DNA of 64,000 nucleotides from Sphingomonas rubra (GCF_900115745.1 NZ_FOXP01000008.1:62001-126000); one strand, 5' to 3'; numbered from the stretch's first letter, positions 8,308 through 16,482 are shown. Numbers and translations: made by a program. Notes: a model not told the origin generated them from the letters alone.

Positions 8308-9435
8308 TTACTGGCCCGAACCCGGACCGTAGGTGATCTCCACGCGACGGTTCTGCACTTCGCGGACGCCGTCGGCCGTCTGCACGCGCAGGTTGGTCTC
8401 GCCGAATGCCGAGGTCGTGATGACGCCATCGGGGATCGAACGCGAGGACATGTAGCCCTTCACCGCGTCGGCGCGACGCTGCGACAAACCCTGGTTGTAC
8501 TGGCTCGAACCCGACGTGTCGGTGTAGCCCGCCAGCATGACCTGCGCATTGCCGCAGCTCTGGTACTGGGTAACGGCGTTGTCGAGGATCGACGCGGCCT
8601 CCGGGGTGATGTCCGACTTGTCCCACTCGAAGAACACGATGAACGGTCCGGGCGAGCAGACCACCGGCTCCGGTGCCGGGGGCGGCGGGGGAGGAGGCGG
8701 CGGGGGCGGCGGCGGGGGCGGCGGGGGCGGCGGAGGCGTCGGCGTACCGAAGTTGTACGCTACGCCACCCAGGATCGAGTGCGAGCGATAGCGGCCCTCG
8801 AAGTTGCGACCCGACACGTCGACGAAGTTCGCATCGTCGGCGTTGAAGAAGCGATACTTCAGCGTCGCGTCCAGGTGGTCGGTCAGCGGCGCGCGAACGC
8901 CGGCGAGGCCCTGATAAGCGAACACCGTGTCCGAATCGTCGAGGAACGCGCCACGCTGATTGAGCGCGTAGTTGTCGGCCTTGATGCGGGCGACGCCCAC
9001 ACCGCCGCCGACGAAGCCCTGGATGCCGTCGTCGTCACCGAAGTCGAGCAGGCCGTTCAGCATGAAGCTGAGCGCCGACGTGCGGCCACCGGCATAGTCG
9101 AAGTTGCCAGCCGCGACGTTCGCGCGAGCGCCCGTCGCCGTGAAGGCTGGCGTCGTGGTCGTGCTGCGATAGCCGTCGAGAACGGCCTCACGGTAACCAA
9201 CCTCGGTCTCGAGGCGGAAGCCACCGAAATCGTAGCCGATCACGGCATCGACGTCGTAGCCGTAATCATGGTCGGCAGTTGCCGCGTTGTTGAGCGTTGC
9301 GATATCATAATCGATATCTTCCACGATCATCGCGCCACCTTCGACGCCCACGTACCACGAGTTATCGCGGGCGAGGGCGGGTGCGGCGATGGCGGTGGAG
9401 GCGAGTGCCAGTACGATGGCAAGCTTCCGCATCAT
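8308..9435 (-). CDS. OmpA-family outer membrane protein with polyproline linker
   Basis: This 375-residue protein has a signal peptide (MMRKLAIVLALASTAIAAPALA). An N-terminal eight-stranded barrel of the OmpA/Omp25 type follows (WYVGVEGGAMIVED, YDVDAVIGYDFGGFRLETEVGYRE). After it comes an unbroken run of about 20 prolines, and then a C-terminal OmpA-like peptidoglycan-binding domain (IVFFEWDKSDI, AGYTDTSGS, NQGLSQRRADAVK, NRRVEITYGP). Such proteins tie the outer membrane to peptidoglycan. An AAGGAAAGGGG ribosome binding site supports the start. The proline run is encoded by GGGGGC-type DNA repeats that could change length by slippage. Confidence 0.93.
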   Translation of the reverse strand: MMRKLAIVLALASTAIAAPALARDNSWYVGVEGGAMIVEDIDYDIATLNNAATADHDYGYDVDAVIGYDFGGFRLETEVGYREAVLDGYRSTTTTPAFTATGARANVAAGNFDYAGGRTSALSFMLNGLLDFGDDDGIQGFVGGGVGVARIKADNYALNQRGAFLDDSDTVFAYQGLAGVRAPLTDHLDATLKYRFFNADDANFVDVSGRNFEGRYRSHSILGGVAYNFGTPTPPPPPPPPPPPPPPPPPPPPAPEPVVCSPGPFIVFFEWDKSDITPEAASILDNAVTQYQSCGNAQVMLAGYTDTSGSSQYNQGLSQRRADAVKGYMSSRSIPDGVITTSAFGETNLRVQTADGVREVQNRRVEITYGPGSGQ

Positions 9436-9541
9436 AGTCCCCTTTCCTTGTTGTCACTACGGACGACGCAAACCTCCTAGAATGGGCTTGGTTTCCACGC
9501 AAGATGACAAACTTCGCAACTGTTGCTCCACGGCCACAGAA

Positions 9542-10042
9542 CTAGAAAGCGATCAATCCATGCCCGCGCAGTGCCGCGAGCAACGCCGCCAGCGTCGCAC
9601 GCGCCTCCGCGTCGACGGTGCCGCCGCCCGCGGGTGCCGCGATCGCCCCGGCGCGCGGCCCCACCACGCGCTCGCCGGCGATATCCAGCTCGGTGCCGCG
9701 CACCACGCCCGCCTGCCACCTACCTGCCGAGAAACGCTGGCAAACGTGCCGCCCCTCGTCCCACGCGACCAGTCCCTCGCGCGGCGCCACGAAGCGCCAG
9801 CCAGCTGCCGTCCATCCCGCGATCGCCTGGGGCCGCCCCGTCCAGGCGCCGGTCGGGACCGTGCCGACGATCCAGCATTGCCCGGGCTCCGGCATCTGCG
9901 GCGGCACGTCGGTTCCCGCGGCGATCACCGACGCCTGCACGCCGAGATCGAGCAGCGCCAGCGCCTCGTTATGATGAAGTTCCTTCTGCGACTGCCCCGG
10001 CTCAAGCAGATCGAGCGCGAGTCGCGCGGTCCTGATGGTCAT
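9542..10042 (-). CDS. DUF2793 domain-containing GTA/prophage-type protein
   Basis: This 166-residue protein starts MTIRTARLALDLLEPGQSQK, the DUF2793 opening, with KELHHNEALALLDLGVQ following. DUF2793 proteins are found at the tail-fibre end of phage and gene transfer agent clusters in alphaproteobacteria. The start is fixed by a GGAG-rich ribosome binding site and by a four-base ATGA overlap with the upstream chimeric gene. It is the last gene of the three-gene GTA remnant. Its current role is unknown. Confidence 0.85.
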   Translation of the reverse strand: MTIRTARLALDLLEPGQSQKELHHNEALALLDLGVQASVIAAGTDVPPQMPEPGQCWIVGTVPTGAWTGRPQAIAGWTAAGWRFVAPREGLVAWDEGRHVCQRFSAGRWQAGVVRGTELDIAGERVVGPRAGAIAAPAGGGTVDAEARATLAALLAALRGHGLIAF

Positions 10043-10710
10043 CTCCTGTCTCCTCCCTCGATCGTCGTCGCCCATGATTCCGCCCAGGTTCCGCGCTGGC
10101 GCACCTCGACGCACACGGCCTCCGCCCACGCCGCGCCGGCCACCGCCAGCCACGGCACCTCGCTCTCGATCTCGCGCACGCCGCCGTCCGCGGCGATCAG
10201 GGTGATCCGGTAGCGTTCCGCCTCCTCGCCCAGCGGCACCTCGACCCCGTTGATCGAGCGCCACCCGGCCCGGCTCCGCCGTGCCCAGCGCAGCAGAACG
10301 CCGTCGGCCGTCCTCTCCGCGCGCACCTGCGCCGGCGGCGGCGGACGCACCGCCAGGCCGTGGACGGTCGCGCGCGCCTCGACCGCGCGCGGATCATCCA
10401 CACCCGACGCCATCACCCGCACCTCGCGCCCGATCGCGGCGAGCGGCAGGTCGATCACCCGAACGCTCGATCCATCGAGCATCGCGAAGCCGTCATCCGG
10501 CCGGTCGTCGCCCCGCTCGCTGCCGACCGCCGGCATCTGCCCCGCATGCGCCCAGACCGGCCATGCCGCATCCAGCGTCCGCCGCTCACCCACGCTCAAT
10601 CGCCTCAGCGTCGTCAGCTGATACACCGGGTCGAGCAGCGCCAGCCACTCGACCTGCCGGCGCAGGTCGACCCGCGCTCCGGCCGCGACCGCCCCCTTCA
10701 CCCGCCTCAC
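10039..10710 (-). CDS. Chimeric GTA gene: terminase large subunit start fused to tail-protein end
   Basis: This 223-residue protein starts at a GTG overlapping the stop of the small terminase gene (GTGA). Residues 1-60 (QVEWLALLDPVYQLTTLRRL, then WPVWAHAGQMP) resemble the extreme N-terminus of GTA large terminases, just before the ATPase motif, which is absent. From about residue 65 (DGSSVRVIDLPLAAIGREV, then TVHGLAVRPPPPAQVRA, then RRSRAGWRSINGVEVPLGEE) it resembles the C-terminus of the GTA TIM-barrel-like host-specificity protein (ORFg15 type). The simplest explanation is one in-frame deletion that removed the structural genes between them. The family assignments are from memory of these proteins, not a search. 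Confidence 0.7.
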   Translation of the reverse strand: MRRVKGAVAAGARVDLRRQVEWLALLDPVYQLTTLRRLSVGERRTLDAAWPVWAHAGQMPAVGSERGDDRPDDGFAMLDGSSVRVIDLPLAAIGREVRVMASGVDDPRAVEARATVHGLAVRPPPPAQVRAERTADGVLLRWARRSRAGWRSINGVEVPLGEEAERYRITLIAADGGVREIESEVPWLAVAGAAWAEAVCVEVRQRGTWAESWATTIEGGDRR

Positions 10711-11222
10711 GAGGGCAGCTCGGGCGTGTCGACGCCGGCCTGTTCCAGCCGTCGCCGGAGCGCGGCCAGCTTGCGCAGCAGCGACCGCTCGACGTCCTCG
10801 ATCGGCACCTGCTTGCAGCCGGACGCCCTGCCGTAATTCGACGGCACCTTGTTGCACGCCTCGTGCAGCTTCATCAGCTGCAGCCCGAGCGTCGGATCGA
10901 ACCGGTCGGTGATCCCGGCCCGGTCGGGATCGCCCGGCTCCTGCTCCGCGGTGCCCAGCGCGCTCTCCAGCAGCTTGCCCTTCAGCATCGTGAAGCTGTC
11001 GTCCAGCGACTGGTCCCACGCCGCCGCGAAGCCCAGGTCGCGGCGGCGCAGCTTGTAGAAGGAGGCGGGCGACGCCCCCGCCTCCTCCGCCGCCCGCCGA
11101 ACATTGGCCGTCGCCGCCATCACGTCCAGGAAACGTTGCCGCTTGGCGGCCGTCAACGCATTCGGCCCCTGCCGCCGCACGTACGCCGCCCGGTTCGGCC
11201 CCGCCTTCACCTCGTCACCCAT
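10707..11222 (-). CDS. GTA/phage small-terminase-like DNA packaging protein
   Basis: This 171-residue protein has an N-terminal helix-turn-helix-like region (LTAAKRQRFLDVMAATANVR, then AAEEAGASPASFYKLRRRD) typical of small terminases that recognise DNA for packaging. The C-terminus (VERSLLRKLAALRRRLEQAG) is a probable oligomerisation helix. It appears complete, with a GGAGGG ribosome binding site before the ATG. In alphaproteobacterial gene transfer agents a gene like this precedes terL; here it is followed directly by the chimeric ORF. Its DNA-binding role may survive even though packaging cannot. Confidence 0.8.
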   Translation of the reverse strand: MGDEVKAGPNRAAYVRRQGPNALTAAKRQRFLDVMAATANVRRAAEEAGASPASFYKLRRRDLGFAAAWDQSLDDSFTMLKGKLLESALGTAEQEPGDPDRAGITDRFDPTLGLQLMKLHEACNKVPSNYGRASGCKQVPIEDVERSLLRKLAALRRRLEQAGVDTPELPS

Positions 11223-11427
11223 CTCGCCCTCCCCCGAAAGCCTCGTCCCGCCCCACGTCTGCGCCCCGAACGACGACGGGCCGGCGACGATCGAGGCTCA
11301 CCGCCCCGACCGTCCCGGCCCATCGACAATTCTTCAGCGTTCCTGTTATGTACCGAAACAGCGCGACGCTGTCAAGCACAATGTACCCATATGGCTAAAA
11401 CGCCATTTCTTCCACCCCGGCGAAGGC

Positions 11428-11583
11428 GAGACCTCTGCGAAACTCCTCGAAGGGCAATTCTTCTTCCGTCACCCCGGACTTGATCCGGGGTCCATGGTGC
11501 CGCGAAATCAACAGCTTATTGGCTTGCGGCACGGTGGATGCCGGAACAAGTCCGGCATGACGAAGTAGTTTCGCAGAGGTCTC
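11428..11583. mobile_element. MITE-like element with 17-bp inverted ends and 8-bp target duplication
   Basis: The ends are GAGACCTCTGCGAAACT (11428-11444) and its exact inverse AGTTTCGCAGAGGTCTC (11567-11583). Both sides are flanked by GCGAAGGC (11420-11427 and 11584-11591). Removing the element and one flank restores CCCCGGCGAAGGCCGGGG, the same sequence found intact in the repeat at 22934. The interior is a REP-like pair. No transposase is encoded, so mobilisation would need one supplied in trans. Confidence 0.85.
11467..11562. repeat. REP-like repeat pair inside the MITE-like element
   Basis: It runs from GTCACCCCGGACTTGATCCG to AGTCCGGCATGACG, the same family as 1428-1525, and occupies nearly the whole interior of the 11428-11583 element. 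Confidence 0.85.
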
Positions 11584-11704
11584 GCGAAGGCCGGGGCCCA
11601 GTCGGGAAAGCCCGGGTAATCACATGCAACGTCCGACACCGCCGTCCCTATCCCGCTCCCGGCTTCCGCCGTGAGCAGGAAAGCACGTAACGGCGCCGGG
11701 CCCG

Positions 11705-12052
11705 CTACTCCCCGTCGTCGTCCCGCACCGTCTGCCCGGCCGCTTCCTCGCCCGCGCGCTGCAACCGCAATCCGGTCTCGCGCGCCGCGTCGGCGGTGAA
11801 GGTGATCGCGACCCCGCCCGGCCCGTCGACCAGCACCCGACCGTCGACCGCACTGACCTCGCTGGGTGCCTCCTCTGGCCGTGGCATGCTCATCGCCCTC
11901 TCCTCTTCGAACGTCACCCGGTCGAGCGCGTCGAGCAACCCGCCGAAATCCCCGCCTCGCGGAACGGGGTACAGCCGTCGAAATCCTTGCCCCAGCAGGG
12001 CCACGTCGGCGGCGGTCAGCAGACCCACGGCGACGATGCGATCGCTCGCCAT
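11705..12052 (-). CDS. Hypothetical protein next to the GTA remnant
   Basis: This 115-residue protein starts MASDRIVAVGLLTAADVALL. It was chosen over an ATG two codons earlier because AAGGAG then sits seven bases upstream. The segment LGQGFRRLYPVPRGGDFGGL looks conserved-protein-like, and the C-terminal half (VDGPGGVAITFTADAARETG) could form a small beta-rich domain. No signal peptide or membrane segment is seen. I do not recognise the family. A link to the GTA remnant is possible only through position. Confidence 0.5.
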   Translation of the reverse strand: MASDRIVAVGLLTAADVALLGQGFRRLYPVPRGGDFGGLLDALDRVTFEEERAMSMPRPEEAPSEVSAVDGRVLVDGPGGVAITFTADAARETGLRLQRAGEEAAGQTVRDDDGE

Positions 12053-12183
12053 ATGCATGCTCCTTCCTCACCCCAACGCGCAAAAAGGCCGGAGGTGCCG
12101 AGCAACCTCATCAGCGGATGTCGACATGATCGGATCGCCCGTCGAGGTAGAAGTCCGCCGCCCACACCGCTTGAATCGTCCGT

Positions 12184-12238
12184 CCTTCCCTCTCCCACCG
12201 GGAGAGGGAAAAGACGCCGAAGGCGGCGAAGGGTGAGG
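12184..12238. repeat. Palindromic repeat, GGGAGAGGGAAAAGACG family
   Basis: CTTCCCTCTCCCACCGGGAG forms a hairpin and is followed by GACGCCGAAGGCGGCGAAGG and GTGAGG. Related copies are at 8022, 16086, 37807 and, inside a gene, 43610. Confidence 0.8.
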
Positions 12239-12260
12239 CCGGAAGCGATCTTCCCGCCCT

Positions 12261-12986
12261 TTACTCCTCCCCCCATGAGTGATCGATCAGGATCGTCGAG
12301 CGCACCGGCCGCCCGTCCTCGTCCAGCCAGGGCGTGTAGCGATACCGCTCCTCCGACAGGCGGGCGATCAGCGCGTCAAGCCCCGGCAACCCGCTCCCCC
12401 GCGCCGCGACGCAGCCCGTCACGCGCCCCGTCACCTCCAGCGTGCAGCGCAGCGACACCGCCCGCCCGATCACTGCGTCGCCGAACTGGTCGCCGCCGTC
12501 GCGGTAGCGCAGCCCCCCGCGCAGCCAGCGCGGCTTCGTCTCGTACCCCTCGCCCCCGTCGCCGTCCCCGTCCCCGCCGGAGCCGCGCCCGTCGCCGATC
12601 CCGCCCGCCCCCGGTCCGGGCCCCGGCCGCGCCGCCGCGCCTTGCGTCGCCGCCGCGCCCGTTCCCGCCACCGGCGCCGCGACGATCGGCGGCGGCGTCA
12701 CGATCGGCACCAGCGGCACCGGCGCGACCACCTCCGTCGCTCGGGCGCGCAATCCCGCCGGCGCCGCCCGCCCCTCCGGCCGGTGGCTCCGCGTCCGCTT
12801 CGGCACCACGCGTGCCGGCGGCTCGGGCGGCGGCGCCACCTCGAACGTCGTCAGCGCCTCGCCCACCGGCACGCCCCGCCCCATCGCCAGCCCCGCGATC
12901 AGCGCCCAGCCGATCGCCCCCGCGACCACCGCGGTGATCGCGCCCGCCCGCAGGCGCTCGGGCGTGGAGGGGCGGCCGGCGTACAT
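12261..12986 (-). CDS. TonB-like C-terminal domain protein (energy transducer relative)
   Basis: This 241-residue protein has one N-terminal membrane helix (AGAITAVVAGAIGWALIAGL), a long proline- and glycine-rich middle that would span the periplasm (APPPEPPARVVPK, then GPGPGAGGIGDG), and a C-terminal domain. The latter's VSLRCTLEVTGRVTGCVAAR and RYRYTPWLDEDGRPV resemble the TonB C-terminal fold. The start ATG at 12984-12986 is preferred over a TTG three codons upstream. TonB proteins pass energy from the inner membrane to outer membrane receptors. No exbB/exbD genes lie beside it, so the partner is unknown. Confidence 0.7.
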   Translation of the reverse strand: MYAGRPSTPERLRAGAITAVVAGAIGWALIAGLAMGRGVPVGEALTTFEVAPPPEPPARVVPKRTRSHRPEGRAAPAGLRARATEVVAPVPLVPIVTPPPIVAAPVAGTGAAATQGAAARPGPGPGAGGIGDGRGSGGDGDGDGGEGYETKPRWLRGGLRYRDGGDQFGDAVIGRAVSLRCTLEVTGRVTGCVAARGSGLPGLDALIARLSEERYRYTPWLDEDGRPVRSTILIDHSWGEE

Positions 12987-13032
12987 GCCCGCCAAGCTGG
13001 CGATTGCAGGGCCGATCGGCTAGGGGGCCGCC

Positions 13033-14877
13033 ATGCTCAACCTCAACGGCATCACCGTCCGGCTCGGCGGCCGAACGATCCTCGACCGCGCCTCCGCGTC
13101 GCTGCCGCCGGGCAGCCGCGTCGGCCTGATCGGCCGCAACGGCGCCGGCAAGTCGACGCTCGTCCGCGTGGTGGCGAACCTGCTCGAACCCGACGACGGC
13201 ACGGCGGAGATGCCGCGCGGCAGCCGCCTCGGCTACATCGCGCAGGAGGCACCGCACGGCGACACCACCCCCTTCGACACCGTGCTCGCCGCCGACACCG
13301 AGCGCGCCGCCCTCCTGCTGGAGGCGGATGACCATAGCGACATGGACCGGCTGGGCGACGTGCACGAGCGCCTGCTCGCCATCGACGCTTGGACCGCCCC
13401 CGCCCGTGCCGCGCGCATCCTGGTCGGCCTCGGCTTCGACGAGGAGATGCAGCAGCGCCCGCTCGACAGCTTCTCCGGCGGCTGGAAGATGCGCGTGGCC
13501 CTCGCCGCGCTTCTCTTCTCCCAACCCGACGTGCTGTTGCTGGACGAGCCCTCCAACCACCTCGACCTCGAAGCCGTGTTGTGGCTCGAGGATTTCCTGC
13601 GGGGCTACAAAGCGACGATCCTCATCGTCAGCCACGAACGCGATTTCCTGAACAACGTCGTGGATCACATCCTTCACCTGCAAGGCGGCAAGCTCACCCT
13701 CTATCCCGGCGGCTACGACGCCTTCGAGCGCCAGCGCGCCGAGCGCCTCGCCCAGGTCGAGGCCGCCCGCGCCTCGCAGGCCGCCCAGCGCGAGAAGTTG
13801 CAGGCGTACATCGCCAAGAACTCCGCCCGCGCCTCCACCGCCAAACAGGCGCAGAGCCGCGCCAAGATGCTCGCCAAGATGCAGCCCATCGCGGAGAGCT
13901 ACAACGACCCCACCTTGTCTTTCGACTTCCCCGATCCCGCCGAACTCCGCCCCCCGCTCATCACCCTCGACATGGCGAGCGTGGGCTACGACGACGTGCC
14001 CATCCTCAAGCGGCTCAACCTCCGTCTCGACCCCGACGACCGCATCGCGCTGCTCGGCCGCAACGGCAATGGCAAGACCACGCTCGCCCGCCTGCTCGCG
14101 GCGCAGCTCGCCCCGATCGACGGCACCATGTCCTCGTCCACCAAGATGAAGGTCGGCTATTTCACCCAGTATCAGGTCGAGGAGCTGGAAGCGGACGACA
14201 CGCCCCTCGCCCACATGACGCGCATCATGCCCGGCGCCACGCCGGCGGCGGTGCGCGCGCAGCTCGGCCGCTTCGGCTTCTCCGGCGACCGCGCCACCGG
14301 CCAGGTCGGCAAGATGTCCGGCGGCGAGAAGGCACGCCTCGCCCTCGCCCTAATCACCCGCGACGCCCCCCACCTCCTGATCCTCGATGAGCCGACCAAC
14401 CACCTCGACGTCGACGCGCGAGAGGCGCTGATCCAGGCGCTCAATTCCTATACCGGCGCGGTGCTGCTCGTCAGCCACGACCGCCACATGCTGGAGATGA
14501 CCGCCGACCGCCTCGTCCTGGTCGACGCCGGCCAGGCGCGCGAGTTCGACGGCTCGATCGACGACTATATGGCCTTCATCCTGAAAGGCTCGCCGGACAC
14601 GGCCAAGTCGCCCAAGGGCAAGAAGGTCACCGCCGAGGGGCGCGACCGCGACCTCGCGCTCCGTCGCACCATCCGCGAGCTGGAGGCGGACACCGCCCGC
14701 CTCTCCGCCGATCGCGACGCGATCGACCGCGCCATGGCCGACCCCGCCACCGCCGAGCCGCGCTTCAGCCGCTTGTCGATGACCGAGCTCAACAAGCGCC
14801 GCGCCGAGATCCAGACCAAGATCAACGCCGCCGAATCCCGCTGGCTCGACGCGCAGGAGCAGCTGGAGGCGGCCTAG
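13033..14877 (+). CDS. ABC-F family ATP-binding cassette protein
   Basis: This 614-residue soluble protein has two ATPase domains and no membrane segments. Domain 1 has GRNGAGKST, signature FSGGWKMR and Walker B VLLLDEPSNHLD. Domain 2 has GRNGNGKTT, signature MSGGEKAR and LLILDEPTNHLD. They are joined by a charged linker (residues about 235-290). The C-terminus is a coiled coil (IRELEADTARLSADRDAID). ABC-F proteins act on the ribosome (Uup/YheS/Ettα-like) rather than in transport. The stop codon TAG is part of the CTAG target into which an IS481-type element inserted, so the protein end is intact. Confidence 0.93.
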   Translation: MLNLNGITVRLGGRTILDRASASLPPGSRVGLIGRNGAGKSTLVRVVANLLEPDDGTAEMPRGSRLGYIAQEAPHGDTTPFDTVLAADTERAALLLEADDHSDMDRLGDVHERLLAIDAWTAPARAARILVGLGFDEEMQQRPLDSFSGGWKMRVALAALLFSQPDVLLLDEPSNHLDLEAVLWLEDFLRGYKATILIVSHERDFLNNVVDHILHLQGGKLTLYPGGYDAFERQRAERLAQVEAARASQAAQREKLQAYIAKNSARASTAKQAQSRAKMLAKMQPIAESYNDPTLSFDFPDPAELRPPLITLDMASVGYDDVPILKRLNLRLDPDDRIALLGRNGNGKTTLARLLAAQLAPIDGTMSSSTKMKVGYFTQYQVEELEADDTPLAHMTRIMPGATPAAVRAQLGRFGFSGDRATGQVGKMSGGEKARLALALITRDAPHLLILDEPTNHLDVDAREALIQALNSYTGAVLLVSHDRHMLEMTADRLVLVDAGQAREFDGSIDDYMAFILKGSPDTAKSPKGKKVTAEGRDRDLALRRTIRELEADTARLSADRDAIDRAMADPATAEPRFSRLSMTELNKRRAEIQTKINAAESRWLDAQEQLEAA

Positions 14878-14878
14878 G

Positions 14879-15879
14879 TGTTTGATCCCGGCATTTGATG
14901 GTGCATCATCGGCGCAAGCCTGGAAGGATGCACTATGGGGCAGGTTCTACACGGGAGCGCCCGCACGACAGAGGCAGTCCGTCGAGCGATACAGCATGGT
15001 GAAGAGAGCCTGAGAGTGCTGGCGAAGCGCCACGGCATCAACCAAAAGACTGTCGCCAAGTGGAAGAAGCGCACGGCGGTCAAGGACCTGCCTACCGGAC
15101 CGAAGGATCCGCACTCGACGGTTCTGACCATCGAGGAAGAGGCGGTCATCGTTGCTTTTCGCCGCCACACGCTGCTGCCGCTGGACGACTGCCTCTATGC
15201 GTTACAGGCGACCATTCCGCATCTGACGCGCTCGTCGCTGCATCGCTGCCTGCAACGTCACGGGATCAGCCGACTGCCCGAGGTAACCGGCGACAAGACG
15301 CCCAAGCGCAAGTTCAAGACCTACCCGATCGGCTATTTCCACATCGATATCGCAGGGTTCAGACAGCAGAGGGCAAGCTACGCCTGTTCGTCGCGATCGA
15401 CCGGACCAGCAAGTTCGCCTTCGTCGAGTTGCACGAGCAGGCCGGCAAGATGATCGCCGCCCAGTTCCTGCGTAACCTGGTCGCGGCCGTTCCGTACACC
15501 ATCCACACCGTGCTGACCGACAACGGCATCCAGTTCACCAACCGCGCCTGCGACAAATACGCCTTCCACCACATTTTCGACCGCGTCTGCGACGAAAACG
15601 GCATCGAGCATCGCCTGACCAAGGTGAAGCACCCGTGGACCAACGGGCAGGTGGAACGGATGATCCGGACGATCAAGGAAGCGACCTTCAGACGCTACCA
15701 TTACGACAGTCATGACCAGCTTCAGCAGCACCTCGGCGACTTCGTCGCCGCCTACAATTTCGGCCGCAGGCTCAAAACACTCAAAGGGCTCACGCCCTAC
15801 GAGGCCATCTGCAAGACATGGCAAAACGAACTAAATCGCTTCACATCAAACCCGCACCATCAAATGCCGGGATCAAACA
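14879..15879 (+). mobile_element. IS481-family insertion sequence, frameshifted transposase
   Basis: Perfect 26-base inverted ends run TGTTTGATCCCGGCATTTGA... (14879-14904) and ...TCAAATGCCGGGATCAAACA (15854-15879). CTAG lies one base outside each end (14874-14877 and 15881-15884), matching the CTAG target preference known for IS481 elements. The single transposase reading frame is broken by one missing base near 15354. Confidence 0.92.
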
Positions 15880-15884
15880 GCTAG
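14935..15884 (+). pseudogene. IS481-family transposase, single-base frameshift
   Basis: The first part reads MGQVLHGSARTTEAVRRAIQ with a helix-turn-helix (LAKRHGINQKTVAKWKK) up to YPIGYFHIDIA. The frame then shifts at about 15354, where AGGGTT stands where AGAGGTT is expected. The second part continues as VQTAEGKLRLFVAIDRTSKF with LTDNGIQF and WTNGQVERM. The DDE residues are therefore present (FHIDIA, LTDNG, GQVERM) but in two frames. The family does not normally rely on frameshifting, so the copy is probably dead. Its stop codon TAG lies outside the inverted repeat, in the CTAG target. Confidence 0.88.
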
Positions 15885-15971
15885 CGTCTGCCTGCATCAC
15901 CTCAGGCCCGATCGGAAGCATGGCTCCACGAATGCGAGGCCAACGGCTCCCGCCCCACCTTTCCTCCACCC

Positions 15972-16054
15972 CGTCATGCCGGGCTCGTCCCGACATCCAG
16001 AGCCAAGCAGCGCACCGCTGGAAATTCTGGATGCCGGGACGAGCCCGGCATGAC
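15972..16054. repeat. REP-like palindromic repeat (CCGGGCTCGTCCCG type)
   Basis: GTCATGCCGGGCTCGTCCCG faces GCCGGGACGAGCCCGGCATG, with ATCCAGAG...TCTGGAT inside. Near-identical copies are at 46815 and 58934. Confidence 0.85.
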
Positions 16055-16085
16055 GAACATCGAGTCGCTCATCCTTCGCCACCGT

Positions 16086-16140
16086 TTCCTTCTCCTCATG
16101 GAGAGGAAAGGAGTGCCGAAAGCGCGGAAGGGCGAAGGTG
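16086..16140. repeat. Diverged GGGAGAGG/GGAAGGG palindromic repeat
   Basis: TTTCCTTCTCCTCATGGAGA hairpin, then GGAGTGCCGAAAGCGCGGAA and GGGCGAAGG. It is a degraded member of the 12184 family, immediately past the stop of the DUF3297 gene. Confidence 0.6.
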
Positions 16141-16164
16141 ACGGCGCCCCCACGCGCGCGAGGA

Positions 16165-16446
16165 TCAGCGCTCGGCCGTCTCGCCCTCGGCCTCGGCCGC
16201 GCTCTCCGCCGGTCGCTCGAACCACGCCTCGACCGGCCCGACCAGCTTCAGCGTCAACGGGCGTCCCTTGCGATCGACCTTCTTGCCCAGCGCGACGCGG
16301 ATCCACCCTTCGGAGATCGAATATTCCTCCACGTCGTTGCGCACGGCACCCTTAAAACGGATGCCGATGCCGCGCTCCAGCAGCGGCTGGTCGAAATGGG
16401 GACTGTCGGGATTGATCGACAGGCGATCGGGCGGAGTGTCGCTCAT
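16165..16446 (-). CDS. DUF3297 family protein
   Basis: This 93-residue protein starts MSDTPPDRLSINPDSPHF, the DUF3297 opening, followed by FDQPLLERGIGIRFKG and EYSISEGWIRVALGKKVDRK. The tail is acidic (ESAAEAEGETAER). It is a small soluble protein of unknown function, widespread in proteobacteria. The start codon lies 80 bases downstream of the neighbouring glycine/tyrosine-rich protein, past that gene's terminator, so it is probably transcribed separately. Confidence 0.9.
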   Translation of the reverse strand: MSDTPPDRLSINPDSPHFDQPLLERGIGIRFKGAVRNDVEEYSISEGWIRVALGKKVDRKGRPLTLKLVGPVEAWFERPAESAAEAEGETAER

Positions 16447-16482
16447 CCGCGCCGCTTACCCGGCTTGACCGCCGCGGACCAC

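Larger units (their letters stand above)
11223..11704. other. Intergenic tract with a nested mobile repeat
   Basis: This 482-base gap upstream of the GTA remnant contains no gene. It carries a GGCGAAGGC-type repeat interrupted by a 156-base MITE-like element, described separately. Bases 11592-11704 show nothing else that I can identify. Confidence 0.7.
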
